Source of the DNA: an uncultured Alistipes sp. | Lineage (GTDB): Bacteria; Bacteroidota; Bacteroidia; Bacteroidales; Rikenellaceae | DNA: 61,234 nt | Direction: 5' to 3' | NCBI GenBank assembly: GCA_900546065.1 | Contig: URBK01000018.1 | Span: forward strand, 1-61,234 | Shown here: one piece after another, positions 27,005-34,752 of the stretch | Numbering within the stretch: position 1 is the stretch's first letter | Layout of the letters: every line of letters begins with the position of its first letter | The notes under the pieces: generated by a model | The model's input: the letters and a program-made list of their open reading frames with translations, nothing else | Database searches by the model: none | Told to the model about the DNA's origin: nothing | Position numbers and translations under genes: made by a program

Positions 27005-28585
27005 ATGACAACAAAGATAGCAAACATCCTCCAATGTTACGCATTGGGGATGGGGATAAAGCAGATAAGCAGGAGCTTTGAGCTTTCCCGCAACACGGTG
27101 CGCAGATATGTGCGCCTGTTTCAAGAGTGTGGTATACCGATAAAGGAGTTGGCCGCCATGCCTTCCGCTCGCATCCAGGAAATGTTCTCTGAAGGTGTTG
27201 GCCGTAACAGGGAACCGTCACAACGCCAGCTTGAGCTTGAGGCACTCCTTCCTGAGTATGCTGCCCGGCTTAGCCGCCGAGGCGTAACAGTGAAAACCCT
27301 GTACGAAGAGTACCGCGAGACCCATCCTGACGGATACAGACATGCCAGTTTCGGCAACTATCTCATGCGTTACCGTATGGTGACACATGTCGTAGGCCAT
27401 GTCGAGCATTATGCCGGAGACCAGATGTATATCGACTTCGCCGGTGACAAACTGGAAGTCGTTGACAGTGAAAGCGGTGAATGTCGCAGCGTTGAAGTGT
27501 TCGTGGCCATACTTCCGTGCAGCCACTATACCTATTGTGAGGCGGTCTGGTCCCAGTCAAGACAGGACTTGATTAAGGCGTGTGAGAACGCGCTTCATTT
27601 TTACGGCGGGGTTCCGATGGCGATCGTACCAGACAACCTCAAATCGGCGGTAACCCGCAGCGACCGTAACGAGCCGGTAATCAACGAGGAGTTTGCGGCA
27701 TTTGCCGAACACTACGGATGTACCGTATACCCCACACGGGTACGTCATCCAAAGGACAAGGCCTTGGTGGAGAATGCCGTGAAGCTACTTTACCGATCCG
27801 TCTACGCTGACATCGAGGGTCTTGTATTCCACTCGCTGGAGTCTCTGAATGCGGCCATATCCGAATCGCTCTCGGCCTTCAACGGACGCAGGATGAGCGG
27901 GCGTCCCCAGTCCAGACGGGAACAGTTCGAGCAGATTGAGTCCGACTGCCTCCGCCCGCTTCCCGCCATACGCCATCAGATGAAAGAGCGACGCTCCGCA
28001 ACAGTAATGCGTAACGGCTATGTCACCTTCAGGCTTCACCATTACAGCGTACCGAAAGAGTATATAGGCAAACGTGTCGAGATTGTCTATGATGCGGACA
28101 CGCTGGAAATATATCATGGCCTGCGTCTGGTGACCACACACCAGCGCGATGACACGCCATACTCCTATACGACCAAGGATGCCCACGGACTGCCCGGACG
28201 TCATGGAAGTTATGAAAAGGATCTGGAACAGATTTACGAACGGGCCGGCCAGACAGATAACGTCCTGCTGCTGTATCTGCGCAAGGTGGCGGAACTCAAG
28301 AAGTATCCTCCCGCGGCGTTCCGTTCATGCAGAGGCATCATGGCGTTGGAGAAGACCTTCGGGCTGGAACGGTTGGTGGCGGCAAGCGCATGCGCCACGC
28401 AACTGCGCCTATACGGATATCAGGAGATAAGGCGGATCCTTGAACGCGGGGATGATGCAGACTTCCTGTCAAAAGACGACATTGACGATGAGGTCCCCGT
28501 AACATCTATCCACAAAAACATCCGCGGAGCAGCCTACTTCGCACAATTAAAACATTTAAATAGAGACAACAATGGAAACAAATAA
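27005..28585 (+). CDS. istA: IS21 transposase IstA
   Basis: 526 aa. An N-terminal helix-turn-helix (GMGIKQISRSFELSRNTVRR) precedes an rve-type integrase core with catalytic Asp144 (MYIDFAGD), Asp210 (VPDNLKSAV) and Glu256 (ALVENAVK), then the C-terminal beta-barrel. It looks intact. IstA binds the terminal repeats and performs strand transfer. Its end overlaps the istB start by 14 bp, suggesting coupled translation. Confidence 0.96.
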   Translation: MTTKIANILQCYALGMGIKQISRSFELSRNTVRRYVRLFQECGIPIKELAAMPSARIQEMFSEGVGRNREPSQRQLELEALLPEYAARLSRRGVTVKTLYEEYRETHPDGYRHASFGNYLMRYRMVTHVVGHVEHYAGDQMYIDFAGDKLEVVDSESGECRSVEVFVAILPCSHYTYCEAVWSQSRQDLIKACENALHFYGGVPMAIVPDNLKSAVTRSDRNEPVINEEFAAFAEHYGCTVYPTRVRHPKDKALVENAVKLLYRSVYADIEGLVFHSLESLNAAISESLSAFNGRRMSGRPQSRREQFEQIESDCLRPLPAIRHQMKERRSATVMRNGYVTFRLHHYSVPKEYIGKRVEIVYDADTLEIYHGLRLVTTHQRDDTPYSYTTKDAHGLPGRHGSYEKDLEQIYERAGQTDNVLLLYLRKVAELKKYPPAAFRSCRGIMALEKTFGLERLVAASACATQLRLYGYQEIRRILERGDDADFLSKDDIDDEVPVTSIHKNIRGAAYFAQLKHLNRDNNGNK

Positions 28586-29354
28586 TCTTACCGCACCGAT
28601 AGCTGTCGAAAAAGACCGCAACACGTTGACAATCGAACTGATGAACCGTATGAAGCTGCACGGCATGGCCGCCGCCTTCACTGAAAGCCTAACCTCCACT
28701 ATGGCAGAAACAATGACAATCGACTCTTTCCTGCACATGTTACTTGCCAGGGAATGGGACTACCGTGCCAATGCAGCCATCCAACGCCTTATACGCGGGG
28801 CGGCGTTCCGCTACAAGGCCTGCCTCGAGCAGATAGACTATGCAATCCCGCGTGGCCTTGACCGCAATCAGATGGAGCGGCTTGCATCGCTGGAGTTCAT
28901 CCGCAAGGGACAGAACCTCTTCATCACAGGGTCATCCGGTACCGGGAAGAGCTTCCTTGCCACAGCAATGGGGTATGAAGCCTGCAAGAAGGGCATACGG
29001 ACATATTATGCGAATGCTCCGAAACTTATGGGTACGCTTAAGGTGGCAAAAGTAAAAGGCACACTGGAATCGGAACTCAAGAGAATCGAACGGAGCACGC
29101 TGCTCATATTGGATGACCTCTTCCTTGTGAACCTTGATGCCAAGGAACGACCCATCCTGCTCGATATAATAGAGGACCGACATGGGCGCAAGTCCATCAT
29201 CATCACCTCGCAACTGCCAACGGACAATTGGTATGATGCAATCGGAGACCCTACAGTAGCAGATGCCATTATGGATCGTATTATACATACGGCGCACCGG
29301 ATTGAGCTGACAGGAGAAAGTGTCCGTAAAATGGCTGCATACAGAGGGAAATAA
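28572..29354 (+). CDS. istB: IS21 helper ATPase IstB
   Basis: 260 aa. AAA+ ATPase with Walker A ITGSSGTGKSFLATAMG (about 116-132), Walker B LLILDDLFLVNL and the usual N-terminal IstB helical domain. It assembles on target DNA and activates IstA. Complete. Confidence 0.96.
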   Translation: METNNLTAPIAVEKDRNTLTIELMNRMKLHGMAAAFTESLTSTMAETMTIDSFLHMLLAREWDYRANAAIQRLIRGAAFRYKACLEQIDYAIPRGLDRNQMERLASLEFIRKGQNLFITGSSGTGKSFLATAMGYEACKKGIRTYYANAPKLMGTLKVAKVKGTLESELKRIERSTLLILDDLFLVNLDAKERPILLDIIEDRHGRKSIIITSQLPTDNWYDAIGDPTVADAIMDRIIHTAHRIELTGESVRKMAAYRGK

Positions 29355-29414
29355 ACTAAAATAATAATAACCCCATCGGTCAAGACTTTTTAAGGGGGCA
29401 TTGTTGAATGTTTT

Positions 29415-29465
29415 AAGGGGGCAGAATCGCTTGGTTTTAGGGGGCAGCTTACACTGGATTTTCCA
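29415..29465 (-). repeat. IS21 right terminal inverted repeat
   Basis: 51 bp, a perfect reverse complement of 26831-26881; the following base marks the junction with AT-rich element DNA. Confidence 0.93.
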
Positions 29466-29753
29466 TTTCTTGAGTTCTCTATACATGAGATACCTTCCTG
29501 TGTGTTAAATGGTATGGATGGAGCAAGTGTATCGGACATTTCGGAAATGCTGGAAGATACAAATGAGTTTGAACGTATTTCCAAGAAACTGAATATGCCA
29601 CTTTGTGAAACTTTGATTACTGATTGCCGCAGGTATTATAAAGCCTATGAAGATTATTTACTGCATATCGGCAGGTATAAGACTTTTGAAAATTATCTAC
29701 ACTCGAATGGTATTTCATACCAACCATATACAGCGCGTTATGACTATGAATAA
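29466..29753 (+). pseudogene. 3' remnant of an unknown gene cut by the IS
   Basis: An open frame enters from the IS end and reads FLEFSIHEIPSC, then about 83 more residues to the stop at 29753 (including NEFERISKKLNMPLCETLIT and HIGRYKTFENYLHSNGISY). A GTG at 29502 could start an 83-aa product. It is AT-rich, unlike the oxidoreductase on the other side of the IS. I do not recognise the family. Confidence 0.5.
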
Positions 29754-30071
29754 AACTACTTCAACATGGTGTGCCTCAAAATTGTGGATTAAATGTAAAG
29801 CAACCAAAAGAAAAATTTTTCGTCCACTTTATTTGTGTACATTTGCATCTGATAAGAGTTGTTTGACGGAATCTTACTGCAAATCAACGAATTTGAGACT
29901 GTTTCCAAGTCATTACCCCGCTCTTTGAGAAAAAACTCATAAATAGCTTATTTCTAATATATTCCTATTCTTTTATCGGATTTTGTGCAAAAACACATTA
30001 TCTTTGCAGTAGCGAAACGGCCATTTCCGAAACAGGTATTTCGCAAATTGTAATATGAAAGGACTTAGGAT
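29754..30071. other. AT-rich intergenic stretch
   Basis: No convincing gene. It holds two TAnnTTTG-like boxes, TACATTTG at 29838-29845 and TATCTTTG at 29999-30006, of which the second is better placed for the ATPase gene at 30072. Confidence 0.5.
29999..30006 (+). promoter_or_regulatory. Candidate promoter for the ATPase gene
   Basis: TATCTTTG fits TAnnTTTG, 65 bp before the ATG. A TTTG lies upstream at 29982-29985 but its spacing of 13 bp is short, so support is partial. Confidence 0.4.
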
Positions 30072-31391
30072 ATGAGATTTTTTGACAGGACAGAAGAAAT
30101 AGCATCTCTGCGTGAGATTCGCAAGATGTCGAAAGACAACGCCCAGTTCACGGTAGTGACGGGCCGGCGCCGTATCGGCAAGACATACCTCGTATGGAAG
30201 GCATACGAGGACGAACCTATCCTTTATTTCTTTGTTGCCCGCAAGGCTGAAGGGGACTTGTGCGAGGATTACCGGCTTGAAATAGAGAGCAAGCTGGGAA
30301 TCCCCACGATGGGACGGGCGGAGCATTTCGCCGATGTGTTCGAGTTTCTGATGAAACTTTCCACGGAGCGTCCCATCACGCTGTTCATTGACGAGTTCCA
30401 GGAGTTCTTCCGCGTGAACAAGTCGGTGTACAGCGACATGCAGCGCATCTGGGACATATACAGCCCGAAAGCCCGGATGAACCTTGTTGTCTGCGGCTCG
30501 ATATACTCCATGATGACGAAGATATTCAAGGACAAGAAGGAACCTCTGTATAACAGGCAGACCCGTTTTATGACCGTGCGCCCGTTCACTCCGGCGGTGC
30601 TGAAGGAAATCCTCACGGAATACCATCCGGGACACACGGCGGAAGATCTGCTGGCCCTGTATTCCTTCACGGGCGGCGTGGCCAAGTACGTGCAGCTGCT
30701 TGTGGATGCCGGGGCCACGACCAAGTCAGCCATGCTTGACCACATCATAAAGGCCGACTCCATCTTCCTGGGAGAAGGCAAGGCTATCCTTATCGAGGAG
30801 TTCGGCAAGGATTACGGGGTATATTTCTCGATTCTGTCAGCCATAGCGAGAGGCAAGACCTCCCGTTCGGAAATAGAGAACGTGGTAGGCAGGGAAATCG
30901 GCGGCTACCTGACCAAGCTGGAAAACGAGTACGAGGTCATCGCCAAGAAGCAGCCCCTCTTCGAGAAGAGTTCCACCAAGAATGTCCGCTATACGATAGA
31001 GGACAACTTCTTCACGTTCTGGTTCCGCTTCATCTACAAGTACAGCTATATGCTGGAGATAGAGAACTACGAGAGCGTGAAGACGATCATCAACCGGGAC
31101 TACGAGACGTTCAGCGGTCTGATGCTCGAACGCTATTTCAGGCGTGTGCTGATCGAACGCCAAGCCTACACGCGCATCGGCGGATGGTGGGACCGCAAGG
31201 GCGAGAATGAAATCGACATTGTGGCCGAGAACGAACTGGACGAAGAAGCCACGTTTTTCGAGGTGAAGCGTAAGTCTGACAACATTGACATGAAGGTGCT
31301 GGAGAATAAGGCGGCTGCCTTCCTGCGTGCCACGGGCGAGTTCAAGGGGTATAAAATCTCCTACAAAGGGCTGTCTATGGATGACATGTAG
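30072..31391 (+). CDS. ATPase_2/DUF234 family ATP-binding protein
   Basis: 439 aa. The P-loop reads VTGRRRIGKTYLV (about 28-40) and the Walker B LFIDEFQEFF (about 112-121), with VVCGSIYSMM as sensor 1. The C-terminal half is a winged helix followed by a DUF234 PD-(D/E)xK-like domain (GENEIDIVAE, TFFEVKRK), as in the archaeal-type ATPase/nuclease proteins found in many gut Bacteroidales. Role is unknown; a nuclease-ATPase or defence-like function is possible. It stands alone and is more GC-rich than the flanking DNA, so it may be cargo. Confidence 0.88.
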   Translation: MRFFDRTEEIASLREIRKMSKDNAQFTVVTGRRRIGKTYLVWKAYEDEPILYFFVARKAEGDLCEDYRLEIESKLGIPTMGRAEHFADVFEFLMKLSTERPITLFIDEFQEFFRVNKSVYSDMQRIWDIYSPKARMNLVVCGSIYSMMTKIFKDKKEPLYNRQTRFMTVRPFTPAVLKEILTEYHPGHTAEDLLALYSFTGGVAKYVQLLVDAGATTKSAMLDHIIKADSIFLGEGKAILIEEFGKDYGVYFSILSAIARGKTSRSEIENVVGREIGGYLTKLENEYEVIAKKQPLFEKSSTKNVRYTIEDNFFTFWFRFIYKYSYMLEIENYESVKTIINRDYETFSGLMLERYFRRVLIERQAYTRIGGWWDRKGENEIDIVAENELDEEATFFEVKRKSDNIDMKVLENKAAAFLRATGEFKGYKISYKGLSMDDM

Positions 31392-31412
31392 TTCATTCTC
31401 GCATAAAAAAGC

Positions 31413-31443
31413 CGGGAAGTGAGGGCAATCCCATCACTTCCCG
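31413..31443. terminator. Bidirectional terminator
   Basis: A 10-bp perfect stem (CGGGAAGTGA / TCACTTCCCG) sits between convergent genes, with a T-rich tract after it on the top strand and an A6 tract before it, giving U-rich tails both ways. It overlaps the stop of the leftward ribbon-helix-helix gene. Confidence 0.85.
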
Positions 31444-31688
31444 TTCTTTTCAAGATACTCTCTCATGGCCTCGTTGACGATGTCACGGAGAGACATGTTC
31501 TTTTCGATGGCCAGGAATTTCATGCGGGTATGCACGCTTTTGTCGATGACGAAATTGCAATGTACCGCCGGTTCCTTTTCCGCCTTGGCCGGAGCCGTTT
31601 CTTTTTTCTGCGGGGATTTTTTGGTTGATGAAAGCAGCCCGTCAAGGCCGCTTTTCATACCGTCTTTCAATAAATCGCTTTTGCCCAT
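31434..31688 (-). CDS. Ribbon-helix-helix partition partner (ParB-like)
   Basis: 84 aa. A flexible Lys/Ser-rich N-terminus (about 1-40) leads to a ribbon-helix-helix core: HCNFVIDKSVHTRMKFLA as strand and first helix, then KNMSLRDIVNEAMREYLEK. It is 7 bp downstream of parA on the same strand. Small RHH proteins serve as the centromere-binding partner of ParA in type Ib plasmid partition; the repeat array upstream of parA is the likely target. It could also repress the operon. Related to DUF3408-type proteins of Bacteroides elements but shorter. Confidence 0.78.
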   Translation of the reverse strand: MGKSDLLKDGMKSGLDGLLSSTKKSPQKKETAPAKAEKEPAVHCNFVIDKSVHTRMKFLAIEKNMSLRDIVNEAMREYLEKNGK

Positions 31689-31695
31689 ATTGTTT

Positions 31696-32451
31696 TTACT
31701 TTAGTTTCAGTACCTCCAGCGCCAAGTCCATATAATCCTTGGCCCCGTTGCTGTTTTTGTTATACTCGAAAATGTTCAGACCCTTGATAGGAGCTTCCGC
31801 CAGAGCCACGTTGTCCCGGATGACGGTCTTGAACACCTTGTCGCAGAAAGAATCGTTGATGAGCTCGGACACGCTTTTGTTAAGCGTCTTGCGCTTGTCG
31901 AACTGGGTGATCACGATACCTCCGATGCTCAGTCCCGGATTCAGGCGTTGCCTGTCGATTTCAACCACATTAGTAATCTTTGCCATACCGCGCATGGCGA
32001 GGAACTGTGCCTGGACCGGGATAATCAGGAAGTCCGCCGCGGTAAGAGCATTGAGCGTGAGCAGTCCCAGCGATGGCGGACAGTCAATCAGTATATAGTC
32101 GAATTTCCGGCTGTCAAGCAGCTTCGCAATCAGCCCTTTCAGTATCAGTTCCCGGCCAGGTTCGTTGATAAGTTCCGATTCGGCAGCCGACAGGTCAAGG
32201 CACGAGGGAACGATGGTAAGGCCGTTCTTCAGTTCGACCAGCGGCAAAGGGTATTCGCCCTTCATCGCCCCGTACACGGTCTGTTCTTCCTCGATGGACA
32301 GGCCGCAGGATTCCGTGAGGTTTGCCTGACCGTCCATGTCAATCAGGAGCACACGTTTTTTCTTCAGCTGCAGTGCGGCAGCGAGATTTATGGTAGTGGT
32401 TGTCTTTCCGACCCCACCTTTATGATTCAGAACTGCTATAATTTTTGTCAT
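31696..32451 (-). CDS. parA: ParA family partition ATPase
   Basis: 251 aa, starting at ATG with no N-terminal HTH. Deviant Walker A KGGVGKTTTTINLA (about 11-24), switch I IDMDGQANLTESCG and Walker B LIDCPPSLGLLTLNAL are intact. ParA-type ATPases move DNA on the nucleoid; in mobile elements they stabilise the excised or plasmid form. It is followed by the RHH gene and preceded by a TACTA/TAGTA repeat array. Confidence 0.95.
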   Translation of the reverse strand: MTKIIAVLNHKGGVGKTTTTINLAAALQLKKKRVLLIDMDGQANLTESCGLSIEEEQTVYGAMKGEYPLPLVELKNGLTIVPSCLDLSAAESELINEPGRELILKGLIAKLLDSRKFDYILIDCPPSLGLLTLNALTAADFLIIPVQAQFLAMRGMAKITNVVEIDRQRLNPGLSIGGIVITQFDKRKTLNKSVSELINDSFCDKVFKTVIRDNVALAEAPIKGLNIFEYNKNSNGAKDYMDLALEVLKLK

Positions 32452-32484
32452 GATTCAGAGTCTTAATGTTCTGGTACAAAGATA

Positions 32485-32662
32485 ATACTATTTTTAGTCT
32501 TCACTACAATTAGTATTTACTATTTTACTACTATAACATATTTTAGTATCGTAGTATTTACTACTCTACTAAAAGACTTAGCCACTAAATGTAGTATCTA
32601 CTATTTTTCGTAACCCGGGATTTACTAATCTCCTAAATTACTACAATTAGTAAATACTACAT
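32485..32662. repeat. TACTA/TAGTA iteron array, candidate centromere/operator
   Basis: Roughly a dozen TACTA or TAGTA pentamers in both orientations lie in about 180 bp between parA and ssb. A 13-bp direct repeat, ACTACAATTAGTA, occurs at 32503-32515 and 32640-32652. The position next to parA and an RHH gene suggests a parS/parC site and autoregulatory operator. A CCCGGG palindrome lies near 32614. Confidence 0.7.
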
Positions 32663-32685
32663 CCGTGACCGTTTTCCGGAAGATG

Positions 32686-33099
32686 TCAGAACGGAAGGTC
32701 TTCCTCCCCGTCCTGTGGCATGTCCGCCGGAGGAACTGGTGCGTTATCGGCAGCTGCGGCCTGGCCGTCGGCTTCGGAGGTTGTACCTTCCCGCTTACCG
32801 GTGTTGATGAACTCCAGGGCATCCGCCGTGATGGAGAGCTGGATCTGGCTGTCGCCGTTTTTGTCCTTCCACAGTGAAGTTGACAATGTTCCCCCGACAA
32901 GGACCATGCGCCCTTTGGTGAGGTATTCGGAGAGGCGGATATGGTTTTCCTTGTTGCTGCGTACCCTTACCCATGTGGTAACGGCGTTTCCGTGCGAGAA
33001 GTCATCTACTGCCATGTCAAAAGCAATAAACGAACCGTGTGTACCCTCGATAACCTGACAATCCTTTCCGATGCGACCGATAGTGTGAATGTATAGCAT
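32686..33099 (-). CDS. ssb: Single-stranded DNA-binding protein
   Basis: 137 aa. OB-fold with YIHTIGRIGKDCQV at the start and WVRVRSNKENHIRLSEYL in the middle, then a Gly/Ala/Pro-rich linker and the acidic tip GEEDLPF that recruits repair proteins. It probably protects transferred or replicating element DNA. Preceded by an unusually long leader. Confidence 0.93.
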   Translation of the reverse strand: MLYIHTIGRIGKDCQVIEGTHGSFIAFDMAVDDFSHGNAVTTWVRVRSNKENHIRLSEYLTKGRMVLVGGTLSTSLWKDKNGDSQIQLSITADALEFINTGKREGTTSEADGQAAAADNAPVPPADMPQDGEEDLPF

Positions 33100-33872
33100 A
33101 ATTTGAAAATGTTTTGCGGCAAGGTGGTTAGTCCTGCCATTACCTGTGACTTTGTTTTTTTCTTCCCTCTGGTCGGATCCTTTCTGCCGGACCGCCTTGG
33201 GGTTTTATGGTGCATGACAAGGATGTCGGTACAGCCCATTCGACGTTTTTTTGAAGCAAAATACTCTTGCCCGGCAAGGAAGATTTTCCTTCAAAATGCA
33301 CTTCAAAACGGAAGAATCAGGCGCGACAGCCTACATTCGCACCTGATAAAACCTACGCGGCGGCAGGCAAGGAATGACGAGAGAAGGTAATCCCGATACA
33401 GATATAAAAGGCAGAATTGTCCCGTATATATAAGGGGATGTTTATAAAAGTGATGAATGACGGCTTGGGCGGGTAAAAGAAACGGTCTGCCGGGCAAACA
33501 AAATGGGGACTCTTTCTGCCTGTGACATGCCGGAGGCACGACGGACGGCACAAGCAGAATGTGTCACCGTTTGCCCACGACGCCGTCGGCCCGGAAAGGA
33601 AAGCTACGGACAGAAGGCGGAATGTGCCGGAGCAACAACCAGGCAGGATGCCCATATAGCGGAATACCGGTTGTTTCGACAGGTCGAAGCTCCGGCATGA
33701 AGCGGTATGATGCAGACTGCCGTTGATCGGGCACAGCCTTCCGTACCTTGGAGTGGAGGGCGGACCGCGGCACAGACATCATACCTTAATTTTGGGTGGG
33801 GAAAGCCGGATAGAAAAGGGAGGAAATACCGGAAAGGTATCCATATAAAAGGACACTGGCAGGCAAGGCCAT
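33100..33872 (-). promoter_or_regulatory. Long untranslated leader region of ssb
   Basis: No supportable gene in about 770 bp. Near the ssb start (33154-33193) the lower strand carries a hairpin (GGTCCGG / CCGACC) followed by an AGAGGGAAGAAAAAAA box, the architecture shared by other leftward genes here. Farther upstream are a GGAAGATTTTCC motif near 33279 and ATATAAAAGG-type tracts near 33404 and 33844, also seen in other leaders. Confidence 0.55.
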
Positions 33873-33898
33873 GAAGGCAGTCCCGTATGACCGCCTTC
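33873..33898 (-). terminator. Hairpin after the DUF4313 gene
   Basis: GAAGGCAGTC / GACCGCCTTC forms a 9-bp stem with one mismatch, 10 bp past the stop. No strong U tract follows, so termination is uncertain. Confidence 0.4.
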
Positions 33899-33907
33899 TC
33901 CTGCATG

Positions 33908-34321
33908 TCAAACAACGAAGTTGAAATACCTGTCGCAAAGCTCTTTCTGCTGCATGAAGCGTTCGCTCTGATAAAAATCCACCTCGGGATACTTGCAGAA
34001 ACCCGAAACGGCGTATCTGCCGGTAGGGGTACATAATCCGTAAAGCATGAGCCAGTCGAGAACTTCTTCCCCGTTGTTGTTCGTGTCGATGAACTGACAC
34101 CCGGCACTGCGTTCCGCACCAGGCAGATTGACCGTGATGATGGTTTCCGACTCAAATTCGTTACTGTCTTCTACATACGCCAGCAATGCCAGACAAAGCG
34201 GTGTTCCGAGTCCATGCTGGTAATATGTGACAAGGGGGAAAACCCATTTACCGTCCTTATGAAGCAGTGTCAAAGTCATGCCGTCCACTTCCACGCTTCT
34301 CTCTCTGATTTCATTTTCCAT
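33908..34321 (-). CDS. DUF4313 domain protein
   Basis: 137 aa, a common small protein of Bacteroidales mobile elements. Family marks are ITVNLPGAE, CQFIDTNNNGEEVLDWL and GRYAVSGFCKYPEVDFY near the C-terminus. No signal peptide, so cytosolic. Function is unknown; it is commonly encoded near anti-restriction and SSB genes. It has its own leader and a downstream hairpin. Confidence 0.8.
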   Translation of the reverse strand: MENEIRERSVEVDGMTLTLLHKDGKWVFPLVTYYQHGLGTPLCLALLAYVEDSNEFESETIITVNLPGAERSAGCQFIDTNNNGEEVLDWLMLYGLCTPTGRYAVSGFCKYPEVDFYQSERFMQQKELCDRYFNFVV

Positions 34322-34699
34322 AATGCTATCGTTTTTTTTAAGTTTACTTTTTTCTTTCCCTGCTTTCGGTCCTTAAAGACCTTCGCCGGATTTATTTTTC
34401 CGCACCACGAAAGTGATAACGGCAACCGGACAAATCTGGCGACAGAAATACGCTTCTCCCCGAGAAGGAAGATTTCCGTCGGCCACCGCAGGCCGTGAGG
34501 ATTTGCAAGGTGCAGCTGTTATCCGTTACTTTCGCGGAACAATAAGCCGGAAGGTCAGGACGGACTGCAAGGACAAAGATATAAAAGGATTGAAAGACAG
34601 ATATAAAGGGAGACGATAAAAAGGGAAAAGGAGGATAAAAAAGGCAGATGCCAGCCTATAAAAGCCAGACGGGCCCCGGCAGGTCGGAACACAGGAAAA
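34322..34699 (-). promoter_or_regulatory. Long leader region of the DUF4313 gene
   Basis: No gene seen. On the lower strand a GC-AAAAAT motif, a hairpin (GGTC / GACC around 34369-34385) and an AGGGAAAGAAAAAA box (34348-34362) precede the ATG. Upstream are a GGAAGATTTCC motif near 34466 and several ATATAAAAGG or GATAAAAAGG tracts (34575-34650). Confidence 0.55.
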
Positions 34700-34726
34700 C
34701 CTGCCCGATCATCACGACCGGACAGG
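34700..34726 (-). terminator. Terminator of the methylase/helicase gene
   Basis: On the lower strand CCTGTCCG pairs with CGGGCAGG (one G-U) and is followed by TTTTCC, 27 bp past the stop. A good intrinsic terminator. Confidence 0.75.
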
Positions 34727-34752
34727 CAAAAGGTTAAATCAATGAATCACGG

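Larger units (their letters stand above)
26831..29465 (+). mobile_element. IS21-family insertion sequence
   Basis: 2635 bp bounded by perfect 51-bp inverted repeats starting TGGAAAATCC, with istA and istB between them. Further CCCCCTT-type repeats inside each end (for example around 26865-26915 and 29390-29425) look like the multiple transposase-binding sites usual for IS21 ends. The flanks carry no direct target duplication. It separates core chromosome (left) from the lower-GC mobile element (right). Confidence 0.93.

Noticed and set aside
26843..29453. Shorter IS boundaries at TGTAAGC / GCTTACA
   Set aside because: The inverted repeat continues perfectly for 12 more bp on both sides, so 26831-29465 is the better boundary.
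29837..29846. GTACATTTGC, a perfect match to the CTnDOT-type GTANNTTTGC attachment core
   Set aside because: The same string type occurs at 22079-22088 because it overlaps the common TAnnTTTG promoter box; there is no paired copy or integrase nearby to support an att site.
33604..34155. 183-codon leftward frame in the ssb/DUF4313 region
   Set aside because: It overlaps the DUF4313 gene in another frame and has low-complexity, unlikely composition; the region looks like leader DNA.
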